From Bacteroidota bacterium (GTDB lineage Bacteria; Bacteroidota; Bacteroidia; 2-12-FULL-35-15): a DNA stretch of 64,000 bases. Under the pieces are notes generated by a model that was given only the letters and a program-made list of their open reading frames with translations, made no database searches and was not told the origin of the DNA. Position 1 is the first letter of the stretch. The number at the start of each line of letters is the position of its first letter. Positions 8,636 to 18,900 of this stretch are shown here, piece by piece. The stretch is taken from positions 1-64,000 of the forward strand of contig CANIQT010000008.1 in NCBI GenBank assembly GCA_947469885.1, given 5' to 3'. The translations under genes were made by a program, and so were the position numbers.

Positions 8636-11573
8636 AATACCCAAAAATATCTTCTAAAGTAAGGTAGGTTACTTTACCATATTTTTCAAGTGTTTTAATA
8701 TCCAAACCATCTTTTTTACCAACCACAAGCGTGGTGTATTTTTTGTTTTTCACATGGCTTTCTTCAAATTGTTTGATATCACTTAGCGTCATGGGTGGCA
8801 CTTTTTCAAAAATATCTTTTCTAATGTCGTAATCTAGGCCAAGTCGTTTGGCACTTTCGTAAGTAAATAGAATTCCTGCTTTGGTAATGCGCTCCGAGCG
8901 GATGGATTGTATAATTTCTGCTTTGCAGGAAATAAAATTATTTTCTGATTCAGGCATTTTATTAACCAGCCCTGTCATTCCGCTCATGGCTTCGGGCAAT
9001 TTGTCGGCTTGTGTGCCAATGTAGGAGAACACATAATTTTCGTCTTTCAATTTGCCAGGAGTTTGATAGGTAGAATACACAGAATAAGCAAGTGCTTTTG
9101 ATTCGCGCATTTCCTGAAAAACAACGGATGACATACCTCCACCGAAATATTCATTAAACAGTCTGCTCACCGGTTTGTTTGTTTTTTCAAACATTCCGTC
9201 TTTTGCCAACATTATTATTTCAGCTTGTTTCATATCGTAATCCACAATATATACATTGTTGTTTGGCTCCTGAGTTTTGAATTGAACGGATGCAGGTACA
9301 GGCATTAGTTTGTCGGGTGTGTGGTGCAGTGTGTTCAGTAGCACTGTCAGTTCTTCGGGCGTTGTGTTTCCGTAAAACAATATATGGTGTTCGTACGAAG
9401 TTAGTTGGTTGATAATGGCAACCAGTTCTTTTATATTAATTTTTTTCAATTCGTCTGTGCTCAACACATTGGTGAACGGAGATAGTTTTCCATATTTTCC
9501 GAACGAATACAATGCAGGAAATAAAATGGCATCTTTATTTAGTTTTGTATCCTCCCTTTTCTTTAAAATATCTGAAACCAAGTTGTTCAACGCATCTTCG
9601 TTGGGTTGTGCATTTGCCAACAAATTTTCGAACAAACCAACTGCCTCTTTAAAATTTTCGGTAAGCCCTCGCAAACTCACCCATATCTGCTCTTCTCCGG
9701 CATACACATCGAACGAACAACCCAACTGATAAAATTTTTGATTCACCTCTGCCGCACTCATTTTGGATGTGCCGAGATATTTCAGATATTCGATAGCCAC
9801 CGATAATTTTTTATCATTGTTGGTACCCATTTCCAACACATAATACATGTCAAACGTTTTGTTTTCTTTGTTGGCTGTGTAATACACAGGTATATTATTT
9901 TTGATAGTGAACTGAGTAATATCTTTTTTGAAATCAATAAAAACCGGCTCTATCTCTTTGGTGGGCGTAGCAATAAGGTTTTTAACAAATGCACTCTGGT
10001 CGTTTCTGTTCACCTCAACAGGAGTAATGGCAGGCTTTTCCACCTTCAGAACAGTTTTGTCTTCGCCTGTTCGTTTATAAACCACCACATAATTGTCGTT
10101 GTAATTATTAGTAACAAACTGCATAATATCTTTCTTTGTAATTTTCGATAACCGGTCAATAGTTCCTACATAATCTGCCCATTTTTGTCCCCCAATAAAT
10201 GAATTTACCATCGCATCGGCACGGGCACTGTTGTATTCATAATTTTTTGTCTGTTCGTATTTCATGTCGGTAATAACTGCACTCAGCAACCAATCGGGGA
10301 ATTCGCCAATTTTTAGCAGTTTTATTTGTCCCATCAGCAGATCGGTAACTTCTTCCAGTTTTTGTCCATCTTTCGGACTGCCTCCAAGCACATGAGCCGA
10401 ATAATCTTTGAACTCCATGTCTGAGGCATTACCGTCAATTATTAGTTGTTGCTGGTTCAGGTTCAAATCTATCATACCTGCTTTGCCATTGTAAAGTAGT
10501 CGGTTAATTATTTTTATCATATCAGCATCAGGAGTATTGATTCCCCCGAAACGAAAACCGATGCTCACATTTTCAGCATCAGGTCCCACCACCTCTTTTA
10601 TTACTGGTTCATTAATTGGTTTTTCAATGATGGGCTGATACACCGGAATTTCTTTCGATTTCCAAGCAGAAAATTTTTTGTCAATTAGTTTAATCGTTTC
10701 ATCAGGGTCGAAATCGCCCGACAAACAAATAGCCATATTATTGGGCACATACCAGGCATTAAAATACTCTTTTATTTTTTTCAAGGAAGGATTTTTTAAA
10801 TGTTCAATTGTTCCGATGGTGGTTTGAGAACCATAAGTATTGGTCGGAAAAAGTCCTTTGAACAAAGCTTCCCATGCTTTTTCACCATCATTGTCCAGCC
10901 CTCTGTTTTTTTCTTCATACACTGCTTCCAGTTCGGTATGAAATAAACGCATCACCGGATTGCTGAAACGCTCCGCTTCAATAGTAGTCCATTTATCTAA
11001 TTGATTAGAAGGAATATCGTTTACATATACCGTTTGCTCTAGCCAAGTGTAGGCGTTTGTGCCTTTGGCTCCAATCGAAGTCAGCATTTTATCGTATTCG
11101 TTTGCAATGGCAAATTTAGAAGCATAGCCCGAAATACTATCTATTTGATGGTAGATAAATTTACGACTTGTTGCATCTTTTGTCATTCGATATTTTTCAA
11201 ACAAATTTTCAATTTTATCCAGTTCCACTTTTTCTTTTGCATACTCTTTACTTCCGTAATTGGAAGTGCCTTTAAACAACATGTGCTCTAAATAATGCGC
11301 CAATCCTGTAGCATCAGCCGGGTCGTTTTTACTTCCTGCTCGGGTGGCAATATAGGTTTGTATTCGCGGAGCATTTTTATATACAGTCATATACACTTTC
11401 AAACCATTGCTGAGTGTATAAATTCTTGCATTTAACGGGTCGTTGGGTGCAGTTTCGTATTTGTAGCCCGAACCAGGTAACGGTTTTGGTGCCTCTTGTT
11501 TTAACTGCGAATAAGCAGTGAAATTTAAAACTACTAATGCGATAATAATTTTTGTAATTGTTGTATTTTTCAT
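8634..11573 (-). CDS. M16 family zinc metalloprotease (pitrilysin-like)
   Basis: 979 residues with an N-terminal signal peptide (about 1-22, ending TAYSQ), so probably periplasmic or surface-exposed. The inverted zinc motif HYLEH is at 93-97, with the downstream glutamate helix EAVYEEKNRG, which together define an active M16 N-terminal domain. The rest follows the usual two-half M16 layout: a second core at about 560-760 lacks HxxEH and is expected to be non-catalytic, and a final domain contains ALAYSVYSTYQTPG. Length fits the single-chain two-halves type. Start at ATG 11573. It likely degrades peptides; the substrate is not predictable. An 188-bp element separates it from coaD. Confidence 0.9.
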   Translation of the reverse strand: MKNTTITKIIIALVVLNFTAYSQLKQEAPKPLPGSGYKYETAPNDPLNARIYTLSNGLKVYMTVYKNAPRIQTYIATRAGSKNDPADATGLAHYLEHMLFKGTSNYGSKEYAKEKVELDKIENLFEKYRMTKDATSRKFIYHQIDSISGYASKFAIANEYDKMLTSIGAKGTNAYTWLEQTVYVNDIPSNQLDKWTTIEAERFSNPVMRLFHTELEAVYEEKNRGLDNDGEKAWEALFKGLFPTNTYGSQTTIGTIEHLKNPSLKKIKEYFNAWYVPNNMAICLSGDFDPDETIKLIDKKFSAWKSKEIPVYQPIIEKPINEPVIKEVVGPDAENVSIGFRFGGINTPDADMIKIINRLLYNGKAGMIDLNLNQQQLIIDGNASDMEFKDYSAHVLGGSPKDGQKLEEVTDLLMGQIKLLKIGEFPDWLLSAVITDMKYEQTKNYEYNSARADAMVNSFIGGQKWADYVGTIDRLSKITKKDIMQFVTNNYNDNYVVVYKRTGEDKTVLKVEKPAITPVEVNRNDQSAFVKNLIATPTKEIEPVFIDFKKDITQFTIKNNIPVYYTANKENKTFDMYYVLEMGTNNDKKLSVAIEYLKYLGTSKMSAAEVNQKFYQLGCSFDVYAGEEQIWVSLRGLTENFKEAVGLFENLLANAQPNEDALNNLVSDILKKREDTKLNKDAILFPALYSFGKYGKLSPFTNVLSTDELKKINIKELVAIINQLTSYEHHILFYGNTTPEELTVLLNTLHHTPDKLMPVPASVQFKTQEPNNNVYIVDYDMKQAEIIMLAKDGMFEKTNKPVSRLFNEYFGGGMSSVVFQEMRESKALAYSVYSTYQTPGKLKDENYVFSYIGTQADKLPEAMSGMTGLVNKMPESENNFISCKAEIIQSIRSERITKAGILFTYESAKRLGLDYDIRKDIFEKVPPMTLSDIKQFEESHVKNKKYTTLVVGKKDGLDIKTLEKYGKVTYLTLEDIFGY

Positions 11574-11637
11574 AAAAATTTGATTTTTAATTTCGGTAAA
11601 AATAGAATTATTTACTGAACCACCGAAATGGATCTAT

Positions 11638-11825
11638 GACCTCACCCCTTAATCCCCTCTCCTTGAAAAAGGAGAGGGGGGAGTTCGGGACGTTCTGACT
11701 TCAAAAAAACAACCGACATTTTATTTGCAAAACACTTCAGGAAGTGGCTCCCCTCCCCTTTTTTCAAGGACGGCAGACAGCCAGTGGCTGTTTGAGCGAG
11801 ACTGTGTGAAAGCGGGGGTGAGGTC
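11638..11825. repeat. MITE-like element with CCTCACCCC terminal inverted repeats
   Basis: The 188-bp segment begins GACCTCACCCC and ends with its complement GGGGTGAGGTC. Inside each end lies a C-rich/G-rich hairpin (CCCCTCTCC-loop-GGAGAGGGG on the left, a partner on the right). Related elements are at 28092, 29540, 31307 and 48440. No coding capacity, so any movement would need proteins in trans. Confidence 0.75.
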
Positions 11826-11937
11826 TAAAAATCTAATTTTGTATAATAGTTTATTCCTTACTCTTTTTAATTTATTCGTAATTTCGTTGTCTGAATAATC
11901 AAATCATCTGTTGGTAGATGACAATTAAAATAAAGAT

Positions 11938-12402
11938 ATGAAACGCATTGCAGTATTCCCCGGCTCGTTCGACCCGATAACAAAAGGACATGAAAATATT
12001 TTACGAAGAGCATTGCCACTCTTTGATGAAATAATTATTGCCATCGGAAAAAACGATAGCAAACAAAATTATTTTTCGCTAGAACAACGCAAAACATGGC
12101 TTGGTCAGGTTTTTGATAAGGAGCCCAAAGTAAAGATAGAAACCTACACCGGACTCACCATTGACTTCTGCAAAAAAATGAATGCTACTTATATACTTCG
12201 CGGCTTGCGCACTTCAGCTGATTTTGAATTCGAAAAAGCAATTGCTCAGAATAATAAAATTATGGCGGATGAAATAGAAACTGTTTTTATTTTGCCTGTT
12301 CCCGAACTATCAGCCATCAACTCCACCATTGTTCGTGATATTATTCGAAATGGAGGAGATGCTTCGCCATTTGTACCCCATGGAATTGATTTGAAAAAAT
12401 AA
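11938..12402 (+). CDS. coaD: Phosphopantetheine adenylyltransferase
   Basis: 154 residues, the usual CoaD length. It makes dephospho-CoA from 4'-phosphopantetheine and ATP in CoA synthesis, in the cytoplasm. Visible signatures: the nucleotidyltransferase motif GSFDPITKGH (9-18), IAIGKN, the substrate loop ILRGLRTSADFEFE, and the C-terminal NSTIVRDI, which corresponds to the S/T-S-T-x-V-R motif of the family. Start at ATG 11938. A TAATTTTG box at 11834-11841 overlaps the far side of the upstream element and could serve as promoter. It is followed by a hairpin and a thioredoxin-like gene on the same strand. Confidence 0.97.
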   Translation: MKRIAVFPGSFDPITKGHENILRRALPLFDEIIIAIGKNDSKQNYFSLEQRKTWLGQVFDKEPKVKIETYTGLTIDFCKKMNATYILRGLRTSADFEFEKAIAQNNKIMADEIETVFILPVPELSAINSTIVRDIIRNGGDASPFVPHGIDLKK

Positions 12403-12412
12403 ATAGTAAATA

Positions 12413-12447
12413 TACCCTTGTCATGGTTCTAAATCCTGACAAGGGTA
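12413..12447 (+). terminator. Hairpin between coaD and the thioredoxin-like gene
   Basis: TACCCTTGTCA pairs with TGACAAGGGTA over a 13-nt loop. There is no clear T-run, so it may be an attenuator or processing site and not a strong terminator. Confidence 0.5.
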
Positions 12448-12458
12448 AATCATAAATT

Positions 12459-13886
12459 ATGAAAAAGAATTTTCTTTGCATTTTACTTTTTGTATTTCCT
12501 TTTTTGTGCAATGCACAAATGGTTACAATTAAAGGTACTGCCAAAAATTACGAATTCAGCGAGATTGGAGTATGGGTAAATAACGATTACGTTTCGAACG
12601 CGCAGCGACAATTAACATACTCCGTTATTGATTCGCTTGGTAATTTTTTGTTGGAATTTAAAACTAAAGAAATTCAATACATCACTTTAAAGATTGATAA
12701 AAACATTGCTTCCATGTATGTGGAACCAAATGCGAATTATGAAATCATCATTTTTCCGCCCGATTCGACTACTTATCAAAATCCCAATATCGAGCATAGT
12801 GTAAAAATGTCCATCAAACTAAAAACAAAAACAGAAATAAATGCACTGACCATGGATTACGATAAAAGGTTTGATGATTTTTTTAGTCAGGATTATAAAT
12901 TGTTTGTAAGTCGTGCGCCACAACCTAAAATTGATTCGTTCAAAGTAGCCATGCATTCGTATTATTCAACGGTTAATAATAAATATTTTGATGGATATAT
13001 TACTTATACAATAGCTGCGCTGGAAGAAAAAACGAAAGTAAGTCAGAAAAAATTGTTTGCAAATTACATCAAAGGAAAGCCTATTTTATATACCAATCCG
13101 GAGTACATGAATTTTTTTAATGCTTTTTACAAACAAGCACTCCAAACGTTTTCGCTTTCCAAAGAAGGATTTCCGCTGAGTTTTCAAATCAATGATAAGG
13201 GCAGTTTGTCGGGCGTGATGAATATATTAAAACGAAATCCGTTTTTGCAAAACGATACCATCGGTGAGTTGGTGTTGCTTAAAGGACTCTACGAATCTTA
13301 CTATGATGGCTCGTTTAAGCGGAGCAGTGTTTCTTCTATTATTCAGCAAATTGCAGCCGAAAGTATAATTGCTGAACATCAGCAAATAGCCAAAAATATT
13401 TTGAATTCATTTTCGAAATTGCATAAAGGAGGTAAAGCTCCCTTTTTTGAACTGCCCGATAAAACGGGTGCTACCCATAGCCTTGACGAGCTAAGGTCGA
13501 AAAACTATTATGTGTATATGATGTTGTACGATGCACAATGTACTTCTTGTGTGGAGCAGATGAAAGTAATTACTTCTTTCAAAAAACTGTATGGTGAGCG
13601 AATAACATTTGTAAGTATTTCGAACGATAAAACAAATGCGGAATTAAAAGAATTCTGTACTAAAAATCCAAAATTCGACTGGTTGTTTTTGTACGATAAC
13701 AGCAAAGGACAGCTAAAAGTAAATTACGAAGTAAAATCGTTGCCGGCATATTTTCTTATTAATCCAGATGGAGATTTTGAGCAGGTACCTGCTGAAAGTC
13801 CTGACGAAGATATTGACCGTGCTTTTTATGATATTGTGAAACCCAAAGCCAAACTACACAATGTAGGTGGAAAGAGGAATAATTAA
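12459..13886 (+). CDS. Exported thioredoxin-fold (TlpA-like) protein
   Basis: 475 residues. The signal peptide (1-19, ending LCNAQ) is followed by a beta-rich N-terminal domain of the DUF4369-like type common before TlpA domains in Bacteroidota, a helical middle and a C-terminal thioredoxin fold from about residue 325 (GGKAPFFELPDKTG). The redox site is CTSC (within MLYDAQCTSCVEQM), and the cis-proline loop is SLPAYFLINPDG. Probably a periplasmic thiol-disulfide oxidoreductase that keeps exported or haem-binding proteins reduced; cytochrome c maturation genes are also in this window but far away. The last 4 bp overlap the convergent Nudix gene. Confidence 0.85.
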   Translation: MKKNFLCILLFVFPFLCNAQMVTIKGTAKNYEFSEIGVWVNNDYVSNAQRQLTYSVIDSLGNFLLEFKTKEIQYITLKIDKNIASMYVEPNANYEIIIFPPDSTTYQNPNIEHSVKMSIKLKTKTEINALTMDYDKRFDDFFSQDYKLFVSRAPQPKIDSFKVAMHSYYSTVNNKYFDGYITYTIAALEEKTKVSQKKLFANYIKGKPILYTNPEYMNFFNAFYKQALQTFSLSKEGFPLSFQINDKGSLSGVMNILKRNPFLQNDTIGELVLLKGLYESYYDGSFKRSSVSSIIQQIAAESIIAEHQQIAKNILNSFSKLHKGGKAPFFELPDKTGATHSLDELRSKNYYVYMMLYDAQCTSCVEQMKVITSFKKLYGERITFVSISNDKTNAELKEFCTKNPKFDWLFLYDNSKGQLKVNYEVKSLPAYFLINPDGDFEQVPAESPDEDIDRAFYDIVKPKAKLHNVGGKRNN

Positions 13887-14551
13887 TTGTTTTTTTTGTT
13901 TATTTCGGCTATCACATCTTTTATTAAAGGATATGTATTTCTCTTTACAATTTTCAAGTCCATTTTTGTAAACCATCTTACTTCAGTTATTCCTTCTTCG
14001 GTTTGAGGTATCAATTCAGAAGTATCATCACATGTCATTTCGAACCAATGAGTAGGTTTCAGCACTTGTTTTTCTTCCAAAGAATAAATATGATAAGTGG
14101 TAGGCAATTGTCGTACTATTTTTAATCCTTTAATACCACATTCTTCTTTCACTTCTCTTACTGCACATTTCTTTATGGTTTCACCTTTTTCTCTTTTCCC
14201 TTTTGGTAAATCCCATTTACCATTTCTGAAAATAAATAAATATTTCCCTTTTTTGTTTTTAACCAAACCGCCTCCTGCTTCAATAACTTGAAAAATGGAT
14301 TTGAAATAAGCAAACAAAAGTTTTACATCTTTGTGAATATATATTATTTTAGAATGTGTATCATCATTCATTGCTTCAACATACTTTTTTTCAATAAATG
14401 CTGCATTAGATGCACCTTCAATAAAAATGAACGAAGTATTGCTCTCATATTTTACCTGTTCATTCGTTGCAAAATAAAATACTTTATCATCTGTATATAC
14501 CCTTACCGGAATTTTTTTGGTTAAACGTCTAAATTTTTTAATCCTTGTCAT
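13883..14551 (-). CDS. Nudix hydrolase
   Basis: 222 residues, cytoplasmic. The Nudix box GKREKGETIKKCAVREVKEECGI is complete in its conserved positions (Gx5Ex7REUxEExGU), with WDLPKG just before it. The first 100 residues are an extra N-terminal domain seen in many Bacteroidota Nudix proteins, without an assignable role. The family hydrolyses nucleoside diphosphates linked to another moiety; the substrate cannot be read from sequence. Start at ATG 14551, divergent from pyrE with a 51-bp gap that carries the pyrE promoter. Convergent with and overlapping the thioredoxin-like gene by 4 bp. Confidence 0.9.
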   Translation of the reverse strand: MTRIKKFRRLTKKIPVRVYTDDKVFYFATNEQVKYESNTSFIFIEGASNAAFIEKKYVEAMNDDTHSKIIYIHKDVKLLFAYFKSIFQVIEAGGGLVKNKKGKYLFIFRNGKWDLPKGKREKGETIKKCAVREVKEECGIKGLKIVRQLPTTYHIYSLEEKQVLKPTHWFEMTCDDTSELIPQTEEGITEVRWFTKMDLKIVKRNTYPLIKDVIAEINKKNN

Positions 14552-14569
14552 TTGTTAATTACTTTATAA

Positions 14570-14598
14570 TTGTTGGTTTACTTAGTTTAATATCTTTG
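14570..14598 (+). promoter_or_regulatory. Promoter of pyrE
   Basis: TTG at 14570-14572 and TATCTTTG at 14591-14598 are separated by 18 nt, matching the Bacteroidota sigma factor pattern TTG-n(about 19)-TAnnTTTG. The box ends only 4 nt before the ATG at 14603, so the transcript would be leaderless or nearly so. Confidence 0.7.
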
Positions 14599-14602
14599 CG
14601 CC

Positions 14603-15244
14603 ATGAAGACCAATGACGAATCCGCGTTAAAAATAGCTGAATTTCTTTTACAAATCAAAGCAATTAAATTACAACCGAACAAACCTTTTACTTGGGCTTC
14701 GGGTTGGAAGTCGCCAATATATTGTGATAACCGTGTTACATTATCGTATCCAAAGGTAAGAACTTTTATCCGTCAGCAATTTGTGGAAGGCATTATGGAC
14801 ACATTTGGCAAGCCCGATGTGATTGCAGGTGTTGCCACTGGAGGTATTGCACAAGGTGCATTGGTAGCTCAAGAAATGGGATTACCCTTTGTATATATCC
14901 GCTCCGAAGCCAAAAAACACGGTCTCACCAATATGATAGAGGGAGTGGTGGAAAAAGGACAATCGGTAGTGGTTATCGAAGATTTAATATCTACCGGAGG
15001 TAGTAGCCTCAAAGCAGTGGATGCCTTGCGCGAAGCAGGGTGTGATGTGAAAGGTATGGCTGCAATATTTACCTACGGTTTTAAAACGGCTACTGATAAT
15101 TTCAAAAAATCGAAATGCAAATTAATAACCCTGAGTAATTACGAAACACTAATTAAAAAAGCCTTACAAACCGAATACATCACCGATAAAGATTTAAAAT
15201 CATTACAGGAGTGGCGCGAAAATCCTTCGGAGTGGAAAAAATAA
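14603..15244 (+). CDS. pyrE: Orotate phosphoribosyltransferase
   Basis: 213 residues. It catalyses orotate + PRPP to OMP in pyrimidine synthesis, in the cytoplasm. The PRPP-binding loop VVVIEDLISTGGSSL is intact, with the acidic pair ED, and the catalytic-loop region YIRSEAKKHGLTNMIEG is present. The start FTWASGWKSPIYCDNR is typical of PyrE. Start at ATG 14603, immediately after a consensus -7 box, so it is probably transcribed with little or no leader. No other pyrimidine genes are adjacent. An SRPBCC protein follows on the same strand after a hairpin. Confidence 0.97.
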   Translation: MKTNDESALKIAEFLLQIKAIKLQPNKPFTWASGWKSPIYCDNRVTLSYPKVRTFIRQQFVEGIMDTFGKPDVIAGVATGGIAQGALVAQEMGLPFVYIRSEAKKHGLTNMIEGVVEKGQSVVVIEDLISTGGSSLKAVDALREAGCDVKGMAAIFTYGFKTATDNFKKSKCKLITLSNYETLIKKALQTEYITDKDLKSLQEWRENPSEWKK

Positions 15245-15249
15245 ATTTC

Positions 15250-15291
15250 AAGTTTCAAGTTTCAGGTTATTACTCCCGAAACTTGAAACTT
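15250..15291 (+). terminator. Inverted repeat after pyrE made of TTTCAAG words
   Basis: AAGTTTCAAGTTTC pairs exactly with GAAACTTGAAACTT over a 14-nt loop. The same words occur inside the gene at 40-1497 (near 285-305), so this belongs to a dispersed simple-sequence family. Confidence 0.6.
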
Positions 15292-15312
15292 GAAACCTGA
15301 AACTAAATTATT

Positions 15313-15711
15313 ATGTTAAAAATAGAAAGCGAAAAAGTAGAAATAAACAACTCAGCGGAGTACATATTTAATTATCTGGCTGACTTCAATAATTTCGAAA
15401 AACTAATGCCTCCCCAGTTTACCGAGTGGAAATCTACCACGGAAGAATGTTCGTTTAATATTAACGGTATGGCAACCATTGGGATGAAAATAATTGATAA
15501 AACTCCGTTTACCAAAATCACCATTTCCTCCCATGGCAAAGTTCCTTTTGAGTTTCAGTTGTTTGTGTTGCTTACTCAAAAAGATGCAACCAACTGTGTG
15601 GGGCAACTTACCTTTGAATCGGACATGAATATGATGTTTAAAATGATGGTGGAAAAACCCCTCACCAATTTCTTTAACATGCTTGCCCAGAAAATGAAGG
15701 ATATCAAATGA
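15313..15711 (+). CDS. SRPBCC-fold protein
   Basis: 132 residues, cytoplasmic, no signal peptide. The order fits the START/polyketide-cyclase (SRPBCC) fold: an N-terminal strand (KVEINNSAEYIFNYLADFNNFEKLMP), central antiparallel strands and a long C-terminal helix (MMVEKPLTNFFNMLAQKMKDI). Family members bind hydrophobic ligands; none can be named here. It lies 68 bp after pyrE on the same strand, with an intervening hairpin that may separate transcripts. Start at ATG 15313. Confidence 0.85.
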   Translation: MLKIESEKVEINNSAEYIFNYLADFNNFEKLMPPQFTEWKSTTEECSFNINGMATIGMKIIDKTPFTKITISSHGKVPFEFQLFVLLTQKDATNCVGQLTFESDMNMMFKMMVEKPLTNFFNMLAQKMKDIK

Positions 15712-15968
15712 TATTTTTCGTCAGTTAATTCCTCGGATAAATCAATTCAAAACGTTGAGTTGTTAATTCAATTCATTTCGTTTTTGATTTACATTCATTT
15801 TTTAGCCTGTTAGTCGTTGTTTGTTTTATTTAACAACTCAATTTTTTTACCGCCACGGGTTACTTTTGAATCATTTCCTCCTTTCACTAACTCGCCTCCT
15901 TCTCATTTAAAATCTTCAATTATCATTGCATCACAAAGAAATTAATTTCAACCATAAATTAAATAATT

Positions 15969-18900
15969 ATGAAAAATAAAACTACAACTGCAAAACTGGT
16001 TCGCATCATTGCAGCTTGTGCAGTTATACTTATAATAAGTATGATGCCGAAACAAATGAATGCTCAATGGAGTACTAACCCTGCTTTGAATACAGCTATA
16101 TGCACGGCTTCGGGAGAGCAGCAAGCTCAAAGTGCAATTTCAGATGGTTTGGGAGGAGCCATTATTGTATGGGAGGACTCTAGAAATGGAAGTAATTATG
16201 ATATCTATGTGCAGCGAATTAACGCATCTGGAATTGTTCAATGGACAGCCAATGGGGTTGCTGTTTGCACTTCTACAAACAATCAACTTAATCCAAAAAT
16301 TGTTTCAGATGGTTCAGGAGGTGCCATAATTACCTGGTTTGATGGAAGAAATGGGAATGATGATATCTATGCCCAGCGCATCAATACAGCCGGACAAGTG
16401 CAATGGAATAGCAATGGAATAGGAATATGCACAGCTGCCGGCAATCAACAAAATCCAACAATTGCTTCAGATGGTTCGGGCGGTGCTATTATCACTTGGT
16501 ACGACTTAAGAAACGGAATTGATGATAATATCTATGCTCAGAGCATTAATTCCACAGGCATTGTGCAATGGACAGCCAACGGAGTAGCAATATGTGTCTC
16601 CACCAATACTCAATATTATCCAATCATTGTTTCAGATGGTTCGGGGGGAGCAATTATTACCTGGCAGGACCAACGAAGTAGCTTTTACGATATTTATGCA
16701 CAAAGAATTAATGCATCGGGTGTTGTTCAATGGCAAACCAATGGGGTTGGAATATGCACGGCAACAAGTGTTCAAATGTTACCAAAAATAACTTCTGACA
16801 ATGCAGGTGGAGCAATTATTACCTGGCAGGACAGCCGCCTTGGAACTAATATTTATGATATCTATGCCCAATGTATAAATGCAAACGGTATAGTGCAATG
16901 GACAGCCAACGGAGTAGTGATATGCGCTGCCTCAGGTAATCAAACTTCTCCAAATCTCATTTCTGACGGTTCCGGTGGTGCCATTATTGCCTGGCAGGAT
17001 TTAAGAAACGGAAATTATGATGTCTATACCCAACGATTGAATGCTTCAGGAACTATTCTATGGACAACAAACGGGGTGGCAATATGCACAAGTATAAATA
17101 GTCAGCCGGCTCCAACTTTGGTTTCAAACGGTTTTGGTGGAGCTATTATTACTTGGTATGATGGTCGAAATAATAATAATTATTATGATATCTATGCCCA
17201 ATGTATTAATGCATCAGGAGTGGTGCAATGGACAACAGACGGAGTGGCGATTTCTATTTCCGCAACCCATAAACTATATCCCATCATCGTTTCAGATGGT
17301 TCTGGTGGAGCTATTATCGTTTGGTACCAGGGTGTCGATTCTTTTATTCTTGGCGCCAATGCTCCTTATTGGGACATCTACGCTCAAAAAATTTATTCAA
17401 ACGGTACGCTTTGTGCATCTGTATTACCAGCTTATACTCCAATTTGCTATCCTGCATCCACCACCAACTGTGGCACACAAAGCACTACAATAAGTTTTGC
17501 TGGTGGTCCATTAAATGGAGCTACTTCATGGCAATGGTACAGCGGTACTTGCGGTGGTACTCCTGTTGGTACAGGAACTTCCATCACTGTTTCACCAACG
17601 GTAACCACCAATTATTATGTAAGAGGAGAAGGTGGTTGTATTCCTCCGGGTGGGTGCGGAGGTGCTACCATTATTGTGAATCCACTTCAAACCTGGTACA
17701 TGGATGCTGATAACGATGGCTATTATGTGGGGAGCCCTGTTACCTCCTGCACCAGCCCGGGAGCGGGATACAACACTACTGCAACTGTAGCCGGAGATTG
17801 TAATGATAACAACCCATTGCATACCACATCCTGTTGCGATTTGAAAGCTTACATCAACCGCAGTGGATTTCTTGATGTTGTGGATTTAGCCACCAACACT
17901 GTAGAATCTACAATAAGTGGATTAAGCGGGGGAGGAAAGGGAATTGCTTTTTCGCCTGATGGTTCGCATGTTTATCTCACCACTCAAAATGGAAATTCTG
18001 TTGATGTTGTAAATACGTCCACCAATACATTAACCACATCCATTGCTGTTGGAAATTATTCTTTAGGAATTGCTGTTACACCCAATGGAAGTAAGGCGTA
18101 TGTTGCCAATTATCAATCTGCCAATGTGAGTGTAATTAATACAACTACCAATACTGTTTCGGCTACTATCCCTGTAGGCAATCATCCTTTCGGGGTTGTA
18201 GTTAGTCCCGATGGAAGCAAGGTGTATGTTACCAACGAATTTAGTAATACCATAAGTGTTATCAATACTGCTACTGATAATGTAACTGCAACCATTGCAA
18301 TAGGTGGTAATTATTTAATGAGTCCCCGAGGAATTGCAGTTACTCCTGACGGAAGTAAATTATATTTCACTTCGTTTAATGGTGGATTTGTAAGTGCTGT
18401 GAATACTTCAACGAATACAATTAGTACCACCTTAACGGTTGGAGGAAGTCCTGAAGGTATTGTGGTTACTCCAGATGGAAGCAAGGTATATGTTTCGAAT
18501 ACCAATGGTAATACGGTAAGCGCTATCAACACTGCTACCAATACGGTTTCGGCTACTGTTGCTGTAGGGGGTGCTTCGCAAGGGTTATCTGTATCTTCCG
18601 ATGGAAACTTTGTTTATGTGGTGGTTAACGGCACTGCCACGTTAGCGGTTATAAATGCTGCCGCTAATACTATTTCAACTAATGTGGTTCTTCCTTCCTA
18701 TCCTTCAGCTAATTTCGGCAACTTTATTGGTTGCGTTACTCCCTGCACTCCTGTTACCTGGTATCAGGACTTAGATGGTGATGGTTTTGGAAATGCAAAT
18801 GTTACTTTATCTGCTTGTCTTCAGCCCACAGGCTATGTAGCAGATAATACAGATTGTATGGATCTCAATGGCGAAGTGCATACTCTTGCTTCTTCATTAG

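Noticed and set aside
11638..11825. Autonomous insertion sequence
   Set aside because: Has terminal inverted repeats but no room for a transposase; treated as a MITE/REP-like element.
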